From contig NZ_JAFFQE010000002.1 of the NCBI RefSeq assembly GCF_016919005.1, positions 558,001 through 622,000 of the forward strand: a stretch of DNA of 64,000 nucleotides. Reading direction: 5' to 3'. How positions within the stretch are numbered: position 1 is the first letter of the stretch; every line of letters starts with the position of its first letter. The notes beneath the pieces are model-generated. The model did not search any database, was not told the DNA's origin, and was given only the letters and a program-made list of their open reading frames with translations. The DNA comes from Desulfopila inferna (GTDB lineage Bacteria > Desulfobacterota > Desulfobulbia > Desulfobulbales > Desulfocapsaceae). Position numbers and translations under genes: made by a program. Positions 57,113 through 64,000 of the stretch are shown here, in pieces.

Positions 57113-58113
57113 CAATCCTTAAATCTTTCCCGAATAGCCAGCCATTCACCTTCCCGGGCGAGAAAGGAGTCAACCATTTTGGCATCAAGATGCTCCCCCC
57201 TTTCGGCGATAATTATTTCTTTAGCCTTTTCATGGCTGAAAGCTCTTTTATAACATCTCTCTGTTGTCATTGCATCATACATATCGGCCAGGGCGACGAT
57301 GCGGGCGACAACGGGAATTTCCTCGCCTTTGAGGCCTGACGGATATCCGTTCCCGTTATAGCGTTCATGATGATACATGGCTGCTTCATAGGCAACCTTG
57401 AGATAAGGGGAGTGTGATTCTGTATAGATATCCTTGAGGAGCTGACCCCCGATACTCGCATGTTTTTTCATCTCTTCAAATTCCACTCCGGTCAGCTTTC
57501 CGGGTTTATTAAGGATTGCATCGGCAATGGCTACCTTGCCGATATCATGAAGAGGGCTGACTCTGGCAAACTCCTCGGCCAGTCTTGTTGTGATATTCAA
57601 CTGAGGGTGCTTGGCGCTGAGGTCTCTTCCAAGTGCCCGGGTATAATACTGAACACGCTCCAGATGGTATCCTGTTTCATTGCTCCTGTATTCGGCGAGT
57701 TTGGCCATCGACAGGATCAGTTCTTCCTGAATTTCCAGGCGCAGCAACCTGATTCCACCTTCAACCCTGAGGCGCATTTCATCAGGCCTGATCGGTTTGG
57801 AAATATAATCGTCCGCACCCAGGGAAAGGGCCTGAACCAACGATCCCTGTTCCTCGGAAGAGGTCAGTACGATGATATAACGGTAGCGGAGATCACTATC
57901 CCTGACTTTGCTTATCAGCTCAAAACCATTCATTACCGGCATGGCAAGATCGGTAATAACAAGCCTTATGTCTGGTTCTCTCTCTAAAACCCTGTAGGCC
58001 TCCTCTCCATCACCGGCTTCTACAACAGAATAGTCGCCTTGCTCGAGGCACATATTCAGAAGCTTTCTTTGGGCTGGATCATCGTCTACAAGTAAGATTT
58101 TGTGATGTGCCAC
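57112..58113 (-). CDS. response regulator with HD-GYP domain
   Basis: A 333-residue protein: receiver at about 1-120 (ILLVDDDPAQRK, LVITDLAMPVMNGFE with the phosphorylatable Asp, and TSSEEQGS then ISKPIRPDE) and an HD-GYP domain with HDIGKVAIAD, HHERYNGNGYPSG and ALADMYDAMTTERCYK. This predicts cyclic-di-GMP phosphodiesterase activity controlled by phosphorylation, producing GMP. Likely in a phosphorelay with the HPt and receiver genes just upstream on the same strand. Confidence 0.95.
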   Translation of the reverse strand: MAHHKILLVDDDPAQRKLLNMCLEQGDYSVVEAGDGEEAYRVLEREPDIRLVITDLAMPVMNGFELISKVRDSDLRYRYIIVLTSSEEQGSLVQALSLGADDYISKPIRPDEMRLRVEGGIRLLRLEIQEELILSMAKLAEYRSNETGYHLERVQYYTRALGRDLSAKHPQLNITTRLAEEFARVSPLHDIGKVAIADAILNKPGKLTGVEFEEMKKHASIGGQLLKDIYTESHSPYLKVAYEAAMYHHERYNGNGYPSGLKGEEIPVVARIVALADMYDAMTTERCYKRAFSHEKAKEIIIAERGEHLDAKMVDSFLAREGEWLAIRERFKD

Positions 58114-58148
58114 TAACTCTTCACCATTTACTTAAAGTTGATTACAAG

Positions 58149-58505
58149 TTACAGGATATCCTCCACACCCTGGTGAATGATCCTCACCATTTTTCTGTAA
58201 TCTCTTTTTTCACCCCGGCCTGCGGCGTTTTCAAGCTCTCTGGCTACTTCAGCCCATTGCTGCTCTCCCATATTGAGCAGCAGCCCCTTCATGGTGTGCC
58301 ACAGACGGGATATTTCTTCGGAGCTGCTCTCTTTCTCCAGCGCCGCGTAAAGGGATCCCAGGGTAGCATTCATTGATTGTGCAGTACTTTCGAGCAGTGC
58401 ATCTATCTGGTCTTCAGTGAATCTGTAGGTTGATTTAAAATGATCCCTCAGCTTCTCCCTGTGTACATTGGCAGGAGATTCACCTGCAGCGTTCCTGTTC
58501 ACCAT
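58149..58505 (-). CDS. histidine phosphotransfer (HPt) domain protein
   Basis: A 118-residue helical protein with the HPt motif LWHTMKGLLLNMGEQQWAEV, where His is the phosphate carrier, followed by a typical helix (LENAAGRGEKRDY). It would pass phosphoryl groups from the hybrid kinases to the HD-GYP regulator or to the small receiver. It starts seven bases before the receiver gene's stop, overlapping it, and stands ahead of the HD-GYP gene. Confidence 0.88.
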   Translation of the reverse strand: MVNRNAAGESPANVHREKLRDHFKSTYRFTEDQIDALLESTAQSMNATLGSLYAALEKESSSEEISRLWHTMKGLLLNMGEQQWAEVARELENAAGRGEKRDYRKMVRIIHQGVEDIL

Positions 58506-58924
58506 CCTTTCTCCCGGGCAGAGTCGCTCTCAACCAACTTAAGCTCGTAAAGGTGCTCGAGAAGCTCCTCTTCCTTGAACGGTTTGGTAAGATAGGCCTC
58601 ACAATGCCCCGCCTCAAAGGCCTGGGTGATGTTTTCAAAATCCATCATGGCCGTTACCATTATCACCTTGAGAAAATGAAGCTCCTTGATACCATGCTCC
58701 CTTTCGATTTTCCGGATTTCCAAAAGAGCCTCCTGACCACTGAGGATCGGCATAATGATATCCAGAAACATAACATCATAGGGTCTTTGTAGTTCAAGGG
58801 CTTTTTCCACACGGGTAACAGCCTCTTTGCCGTTTTCAGCTGCATCGCATTCACCGAAACGCGACAGGATAGAAAACAGAAGCATCCTTGAAAGAGGATC
58901 ATCTTCAACAACCAGACTTTTCAT
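58499..58924 (-). CDS. single-domain response regulator
   Basis: A 141-residue CheY-like receiver: SLVVEDDPLSRMLL (acidic pair), VMFLDIIMPILSG (phospho-Asp), VTAMMD and LTKPFKEEELL (Lys). No output domain. It overlaps the HPt gene by seven bases. The pair is a typical phosphate shuttle in a split relay. Starts at the ATG preceding the first strand. Confidence 0.93.
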   Translation of the reverse strand: MKSLVVEDDPLSRMLLFSILSRFGECDAAENGKEAVTRVEKALELQRPYDVMFLDIIMPILSGQEALLEIRKIEREHGIKELHFLKVIMVTAMMDFENITQAFEAGHCEAYLTKPFKEEELLEHLYELKLVESDSAREKGW

Positions 58925-59174
58925 AGGTTACTCTCTCCGTTGATCGTCTTTCTTCATACCATATCATACCTTCCACAAAATCGCCAAAATGGTTGGGGCT
59001 TTGATTTTTCAGCCTGTCAACACAGTGTGTTCAGCAAAAATAGTGATGGGATGCTCTTTGTCAAATACCCTTAGTCTGCCAACTGACGAACCTCGTCTTT
59101 TCTCAAAGATGGTTCGATGTTATGTTCTAGATACAATGCATTAATTTTTTAGACAGATCGGTTCCAACAACGCC

Positions 59175-61319
59175 TCATCTCTTTTTAATTATCTTCCAGC
59201 AGGAGTGGATGGATCTGTTTCTCTGAAAATCAAAAGGGATGGTTTCCTTGCTGATATCCCCGAGCACAAAGTCGGTTAAGATCTGTCTGTCCATTTTGAA
59301 CCCCTTATAGTTTGTCGAAAAAAGGATAACTCCATGCTCCGTCAACAGCCTTGAGGCACGATCTATAAGTTCGGCATGGCTTCGCTGGACGTCGAAGACG
59401 AGGTTCTTTTTTTTGGTGTTGGAAAAAGTCGGTGGATCAATGTAAATCAGATCATATTCCCCATGGGCCTCCCTCAGCCAGGAGAGGCAGTCCTGTTTTA
59501 TTGTCTCATGCCTTTTCAGGCTCAATCCGTTGAGGGCCAGATTTTTTCGGGCCCACTCAAGGTAAGTACCGGAGAGATCAACCGTGGTTGTCAGAGCAGC
59601 CCCGCCTTTGGCCGCATGGACCGTTGCCGCACCTGTATAACCAAACAAATTAAGAAAGCGTTTGCCGTTTGCAAGCTCGGCTATTTTCGCCCTGAGCGGA
59701 CGGTGGTCAAGAAAAAGTCCGGTGTCCAGATAATTTTGGAAGTTCACCAGAAAATAGCATTCTCCCTCCCTGACCTGATGATAGCGGATTTTTATTTCTC
59801 TTTTCTGGTATTGACTTTTGCCCCGTTGACGACGGCGTTGTTTTAAAAAGATCCGGTCTCTCCGTATCTGGAAGATGTGGCGGAGACTGGATAAAACATT
59901 GGAAAATCTTTTCTTGGCCAAATCAGCATCAATGGAGGCGGGAGGCATGTACTCCTGCACCAGTATCCATTTTTCATAGATATCAATAGCCACATTATAT
60001 TCCGGCAGATCACGATCATACACTCTGAAACAGCTGATGCTATTATTGCTCGCCCAATTGCTGATTTTTTTAAAGTTTTTCTTGAGACGGTTAGCGAAAT
60101 CGGAGCCTTCTTCAACTTCGGTGTCATCTTTGATCTGCCAGTGGAAGGGAGGTGCTTCATCGGAAATCACCTTGCCGACCAGCAGGCGGCAGGAGATCGG
60201 ACCATTGAATAGTCGGTAATTACTTTCAATGTCAATATTGAACTGGTCGGCAACGTCGGGATCGGAGATAAAAATTCCTGCCCTCCAGTTTTTGAAAAGA
60301 TCGCGTAGAATCCTGCCCACACAGTTGTAAAGGAACCTTACCTCTTCTTTTTCAGACAAGCGCTCGCCGTAGGGAAGATTGGAAACAAAAAATCCCTCAT
60401 CACTGGGCGGCCGTAAAAAGGCGACATCTTTACAGTGCACCTCTATCTTGTCTTCTAGCCCGGCCTTTGCTATGTTTTTACGTGCCGTGGCAACCACTGC
60501 GGGATCACTGTCATAACCGATTATTCTCGGCCATTTCCCGGCAAAACTTTTTTCTTCCACAGCCACTGCTTCATTAACCAGGTCCGTCCACAAAACGTCA
60601 TTGTGCCCTCGCCATTTATTGAACCCGAAATATGTGCGAGACAGTCCGGGTGCGGAATCACTCCAGAGCAGAGCAGCTTCTATCAAAAGTGTTCCCGAAC
60701 CGCACATCGGATCCAGGAATGTCGTTCGAGAAGATACCCCGCTGTTCCATCCCGACAGGGCAACGATGGCCGCCGCCAGCGTTTCTTTCAAGGGCGCGAC
60801 ACCGCCGGTTTCTCTATATCCCCTTCTATGCAGGCTTTCACCGCCGAGATCAATATAGAGCTGAGCGGTATTTTCATGAACATGCAGATGAATTTTCAGA
60901 TCCGGCTTATCCCTTGATATATTCGGCCTATCACCGCATGTATCACGGAAAAAATCAACTACGGCATCTTTTACCCGCAGAGCCGCATAATGGCTGTGCG
61001 GAATCACCGCATTCTTTCCCAGTGTGGAGGAAACCGCAAAAGTCATACTGTTGTCCAGATGTGCAGACCAGTCAATATTTCTGCATTGACTATATAAATC
61101 ATCCCCGTCATCAATACTCAGGGAGTGTATTTCCAGCAGCACTCTGGAGGCATAGCGGGACCACAGGCAGGCGCGATATGCCGTTTCCAGGGTGCCCCGC
61201 CAGCCGACCACTCCAACCGCCACATCTACCCCTGTACCTCCGAAAGAGGTGATTTCCTCTCCGGCCAAACCCTCTATTCCGGCAGCACAGCCGGCTATGA
61301 ATTTAAAGTCCCCAGCCAT
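59175..61319 (-). CDS. rlmL: bifunctional 23S rRNA methyltransferase RlmKL
   Basis: A 714-residue enzyme that methylates G2445 (N2, N-terminal half) and G2069 (N7, C-terminal half) of 23S rRNA. A THUMP region lies at ~60-150, the RlmL methyltransferase at ~165-385 with FLDPMCGSGTLLIEAALL and FVSNLPYGERLS (usual NPPYG is here NLPYG), and the RlmK half from ~460, with LNLFGYTGAATVHAAKG and DLIYIDPPTFSN. Fused as in gammaproteobacteria. Stand-alone gene. Confidence 0.93.
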   Translation of the reverse strand: MAGDFKFIAGCAAGIEGLAGEEITSFGGTGVDVAVGVVGWRGTLETAYRACLWSRYASRVLLEIHSLSIDDGDDLYSQCRNIDWSAHLDNSMTFAVSSTLGKNAVIPHSHYAALRVKDAVVDFFRDTCGDRPNISRDKPDLKIHLHVHENTAQLYIDLGGESLHRRGYRETGGVAPLKETLAAAIVALSGWNSGVSSRTTFLDPMCGSGTLLIEAALLWSDSAPGLSRTYFGFNKWRGHNDVLWTDLVNEAVAVEEKSFAGKWPRIIGYDSDPAVVATARKNIAKAGLEDKIEVHCKDVAFLRPPSDEGFFVSNLPYGERLSEKEEVRFLYNCVGRILRDLFKNWRAGIFISDPDVADQFNIDIESNYRLFNGPISCRLLVGKVISDEAPPFHWQIKDDTEVEEGSDFANRLKKNFKKISNWASNNSISCFRVYDRDLPEYNVAIDIYEKWILVQEYMPPASIDADLAKKRFSNVLSSLRHIFQIRRDRIFLKQRRRQRGKSQYQKREIKIRYHQVREGECYFLVNFQNYLDTGLFLDHRPLRAKIAELANGKRFLNLFGYTGAATVHAAKGGAALTTTVDLSGTYLEWARKNLALNGLSLKRHETIKQDCLSWLREAHGEYDLIYIDPPTFSNTKKKNLVFDVQRSHAELIDRASRLLTEHGVILFSTNYKGFKMDRQILTDFVLGDISKETIPFDFQRNRSIHSCWKIIKKR

Positions 61320-61945
61320 TTACTATCCTCGATTCCCCGGTAAGTTCAACCGGGAATAGTTTTCTCTCATTATGAGGTATTCGATTATCGGACTTCCGAC
61401 CGGATTGGAAAAATAATTCCGAAAAGAGGGTCGGATTTTCACGATACCATGCTAATCTCATTACCACTATCGGTAGTTATCCGCCATACCAAAGCCCAAA
61501 ACAGTCCCTTTCCCTGATGTTTCCATGGCAATCAGGCGAAGCTCTCATTATTATCTGACCATGTCGAACTGCGGGTGGTGTAACCTCTGGAGATTGTGGT
61601 TTACAGGACGCCGTCATCTCGGAAAATTCACCAACGCAGCGGCTGATATGGAAATAGCCTTGACCTCCGTGGATATATTGATAAGATATACGGAAACTGT
61701 AATTTCGGCGACATCGCTCGGGCTCCAGAACCGCAGTATGCTACTGCCATAGAGTTTACAGAATTATCACTTTTTTTTCATTAGCGGGGTTACGGGTTAT
61801 TGTTTTGTTTTTTCCAAAAAATAATCTGTCCAAGGAGTCTGACCCTGCTCAGCCGGGTCAGAAAGAATGTGTTTTTTCGCCCACATTTCAATCATGTTTC
61901 TAAAAAGCTGTCAATCACCCTTTTTTTCGAAAAAGAGGAGCTAGT
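61320..61945. other. intergenic region with a hairpin at 61838-61862
   Basis: About 625 bases without a supported gene. TCTGACCC (61838-61845) and GGGTCAGA (61855-61862) form an eight-pair stem with a nine-base loop, about 85 bases before pal. It might be a terminator or an operator-like site in the pal leader. The rest shows nothing I recognise. Confidence 0.45.
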
Positions 61946-62590
61946 ATGAAAATTATGAAAGCAAAGGACATAATCCTCACCGCACTTTTAGGTTCCGCCC
62001 TTCTTCTTGGCGGCGGCTGTGCCAAGAAGGCCGTTGATGCACCAGGAGTTAATGCGGACGGTACTCCGATGACAGGAGGTACGGATATTGACTATCCGGC
62101 CGCGGAAGGCTCGCCCTATTCAGAGACCTCACTTGGCGCCGAAGGAACACTTGACGATACCGGAATTCCTGTTGGGAATGGTGCAAGAGGCAATCTATCC
62201 CTGAACGATGAAGGGGGAGAAAAATCAAGAGAATACAAGTTGGAGCACGGCCGCTCCTCTGTGGGTCTCAGTCCTGTTTACTTCAGCTTTGACCAGGCCG
62301 GCATCCGTCCTGACATGATTGACAGGATGGAGAACAACGCACTTTTTCTCAAACAGACACCAGACTCAAATGTTGTTATAGAAGGCAACAGCGATGAAAG
62401 AGGCACCAAGGAGTATAACCTGGCCTTGGGACAGAGGCGCGCCCAGAATGCCCTGGAATATCTCGTGAATCTAGGAGTGGAAAACACCAGGATGCGGGCA
62501 ATCAGCTATGGTGAGGAACATCCCCTCTTTCCGGAGCAGGATGAATTCTCCTATGCCCAAAACAGAAGGGTTGATTTTATCCTGGAATAA
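61946..62590 (+). CDS. pal: peptidoglycan-associated lipoprotein (Pal/OmpA family)
   Basis: A 214-residue outer-membrane lipoprotein. The signal ends in a lipobox LLLGGGC with the cysteine at about residue 27. The C-terminal OmpA-like domain (VYFSFDQAGIRPDMIDRME, then EGNSDERGTKEYNLALGQRRAQ and RAISYGEEHPL) binds peptidoglycan. The middle is a Gly/Glu-rich spacer. Normally pal follows tolB and works with the Tol system; here no tol genes are adjacent. AGGAGCTAGT precedes the start. Confidence 0.92.
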   Translation: MKIMKAKDIILTALLGSALLLGGGCAKKAVDAPGVNADGTPMTGGTDIDYPAAEGSPYSETSLGAEGTLDDTGIPVGNGARGNLSLNDEGGEKSREYKLEHGRSSVGLSPVYFSFDQAGIRPDMIDRMENNALFLKQTPDSNVVIEGNSDERGTKEYNLALGQRRAQNALEYLVNLGVENTRMRAISYGEEHPLFPEQDEFSYAQNRRVDFILE

Positions 62591-62686
62591 AATCCGTTAA
62601 ATAACGAATCGCTTATACCCTTTAAATCTCAAGGTTTTTACGGCGCGAATATCAGCGGTTGGCTGGGTTCCAGTTTTCTGCCTGAG

Positions 62687-63400
62687 CTATTTCGGTTCGG
62701 CCGGGTGTACAGTGCTCCCGGCCTTCCGGGCTACTGCTGAAAGTATTTCTTCACAGACCTGTTCAAAAGTTAGCACAGTGGTATTGATAAGTTGAGCATC
62801 GTCGGCTTTTTTTAACGGAGCAACGGCTCGTCGGCTGTCATTCCTGTCTCTCTCCCTGATCATCTCCAGCATTTCTTCCCCATCCACCTCTATCCCTTTT
62901 TCTCTCAACTGAATTACACGGCGGCTGCAGCGTTCCCGAGCATCGGCATCAAGAAAAAACTTATGCGCGGCCTGAGGAAAAACAACAGTTCCCATATCTC
63001 TTCCCTCAGCGACAATTTTACCGGATTGGGCCAGTTTTCGCTGAATATCCGTTAAAAAGCTGCGAACACAGGGTAACGCCGAGATTTTCGAAGCGATCAT
63101 CGCCATTTCCGGCGTTCTAATCTGAGCGCTGACATCCTCACCATTGAGAATGACGCCGACATCACCATTGGTTGATGTCGGGGGAATTAAGAGTATATCT
63201 ATTTCCTTCAACCTGGGCGCTATCTTTGCTTCATCGTCCACTTCTATGCCGGATCGATAAAAGAAAAGCCCAACCCCTCTGTACATTGCTCCAGTGTCTA
63301 AATAGGTATATCCCAACTTCGAGGCAACCCTTCGGCTTACGGAAGATTTGCCGACACCGGATGGTCCGTCAATCGTTATGATCTGCTGATGTGGGAGCAT
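62687..63400 (-). CDS. cmk: cytidylate kinase
   Basis: A 237-residue kinase for (d)CMP to (d)CDP. The P-loop is IDGPSGVGKSSVSRRVA, followed by YLDTGAMYRG, the NMP-binding region with EDVSAQIRTPEMA, VVAEGRDMGTVVFPQA and the lid RDRNDSRRAVAPLKKADDA. Length and motifs are standard. It is standalone between pal and gatA, 80 bases downstream of gatA on the same strand. Confidence 0.96.
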   Translation of the reverse strand: MLPHQQIITIDGPSGVGKSSVSRRVASKLGYTYLDTGAMYRGVGLFFYRSGIEVDDEAKIAPRLKEIDILLIPPTSTNGDVGVILNGEDVSAQIRTPEMAMIASKISALPCVRSFLTDIQRKLAQSGKIVAEGRDMGTVVFPQAAHKFFLDADARERCSRRVIQLREKGIEVDGEEMLEMIRERDRNDSRRAVAPLKKADDAQLINTTVLTFEQVCEEILSAVARKAGSTVHPAEPK

Positions 63401-63480
63401 ATGTATGAGGTTTCTTCCGCTTGTTGGTTAAGTGATGGAGCGGCGAGGCCGGATTTATCAGATTGAGATTTTCGTAAAAT

Positions 63481-64000
63481 CTAGATCTCGGCCAGTTTGT
63501 TGCCGAGACCGGTTGCCTTTTCGATATTGCAGGCAACTCTAAACAGGGAATCCTCCCGGAAATGCGGTCCCTGCAACTGTATCCCTATGGGAAGTCCTTC
63601 CTGGCTGAACCCGCCAGGTACGGACATTCCGGGCACCCCGGCCAGGTTGGCGGACAGCGAAAAGATATCGGAGAGGTACATGGCAAGAGGATCATCGGCC
63701 TTTTCGCCGATCTTCCAGGCTGGTGTCGGCGTTACCGCGGATATCATGACGTCGCACTGTTCAAATGCCTTTTTGAAGTCATTGAGAATTATAGTTCTCA
63801 CCTGGGAGGCCTTTTTGTAATAGGCATCATAATATCCGGAGGAAAGTGCATATGTTCCTATCAGGATACGCCGTTTCACCTCGCTGCCAAAGCCTTTGGA
63901 TCGTGTATCCTTGTACAGGTCAAGAAGCGTATCGGCCTGCAGATCTCTGTACCCATAGAGTACGCCGTCATATCGGGCCAGATTCGAACTTGCCTCCGCC
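63481..64000 (-). CDS. gatA: glutamyl-tRNA(Gln) amidotransferase subunit A, 3' part
   Basis: The last ~173 residues of GatA, whose 5' end lies beyond the window. Visible marks are [48 protein letters not shown] (shared with other GatA) and the end [20 protein letters not shown]. As part of GatCAB it converts misacylated Glu-tRNA(Gln) to Gln-tRNA(Gln), which fits an organism lacking glutaminyl-tRNA synthetase. Reading frame runs off the right edge, so the stop is at 63481 and no start can be given. Confidence 0.95.
   Translation of the reverse strand, partial: AEASSNLARYDGVLYGYRDLQADTLLDLYKDTRSKGFGSEVKRRILIGTYALSSGYYDAYYKKASQVRTIILNDFKKAFEQCDVMISAVTPTPAWKIGEKADDPLAMYLSDIFSLSANLAGVPGMSVPGGFSQEGLPIGIQLQGPHFREDSLFRVACNIEKATGLGNKLAEI

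Noticed and set aside
60632-61252. 206-codon plus-strand frame within rlmL
   Set aside because: Antisense to a strongly supported gene, with Pro/Arg/His-rich shadow composition.
61525-61752. 75-codon frame before pal
   Set aside because: No ribosome binding site, no domain; region looks non-coding.

Overview
The window looks like chromosome of an anaerobic, Gram-negative Desulfobacterota bacterium, probably of the Desulfobulbales type. This is an inference from gene content: an Oad-type decarboxylase, lipopolysaccharide genes (kdsA, kdsC, lptC), many sigma-54 regulators and phosphorelay proteins, a NikKLMQO-type nickel importer, and glycine-betaine uptake typical of saline habitats. No rRNA gene, complete tRNA gene or marker gene fixes the taxon.

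Layout. 0.2-7.6 kb: a small winged-helix-like protein, a GAF/AAA+/Fis sigma-54 activator, a membrane class III nucleotide cyclase with GAF domains, and a divergent sigma-70 factor. 7.6-10.2 kb: pyrF, a lactonase-like MBL hydrolase and a small monooxygenase-fold protein. 10.3-14.0 kb: a sodium-pump decarboxylase operon, oadG-oadA-oadB. 14.5-25.2 kb: a tartrate island with a TauE-family permease, ttdB, ttdA, tarD, a decayed ttuC fragment, tctB, tctA, tctC, ttuC and a divergent PrpR-like sigma-54 activator. 25.9-31.0 kb: fabI, a cNMP/CBS/DUF294 protein and a membrane PAS-exonuclease. 31.4-34.8 kb: a protease-like protein without its catalytic serine, an OpuAC-type binding protein and a BCCT carrier. 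35.2-41.3 kb: small metal-site proteins, a hemolysin-III family protein, a large hybrid kinase and msrAB. 41.8-45.5 kb: pyrG-kdsA-kdsC-lptC, then convergent trmO. 46.5-52.2 kb: the nickel operon with a hydrolase and a glycosyltransferase-like gene. 52.2-55.1 kb: thioesterase, Cys-cluster protein, AMMECR1 and an OleA-like thiolase. 55.3-58.9 kb: a split phosphorelay. 59.2-64.0 kb: rlmKL, pal, cmk and the 3' part of gatA.

The most coherent system is tartrate use. TtdAB should dehydrate L(+)-tartrate and TarD D(-)-tartrate, both to oxaloacetate. TtuC is a tartrate/D-malate dehydrogenase that can handle the meso form, TctABC is a candidate importer, and the neighbouring Oad complex could turn oxaloacetate into pyruvate while pumping Na+. 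A near-consensus sigma-54 promoter lies in front of ttuC, facing the sigma-54 activator gene. A second ordered system is nickel uptake: a good sigma-70 promoter is enclosed exactly by a 9-bp inverted repeat, which fits a metal-dependent repressor.

The intergenic regions are unusually rich in short palindromic elements. I separate four families by their ends: TCGTAAAAA-type, CAGTGTCTGT-type, CTGATTACC-type and TAACTATTCAGCA-type. None encodes a transposase here, so they behave like MITE or REP-like repeats. One sits inside the tartrate operon.
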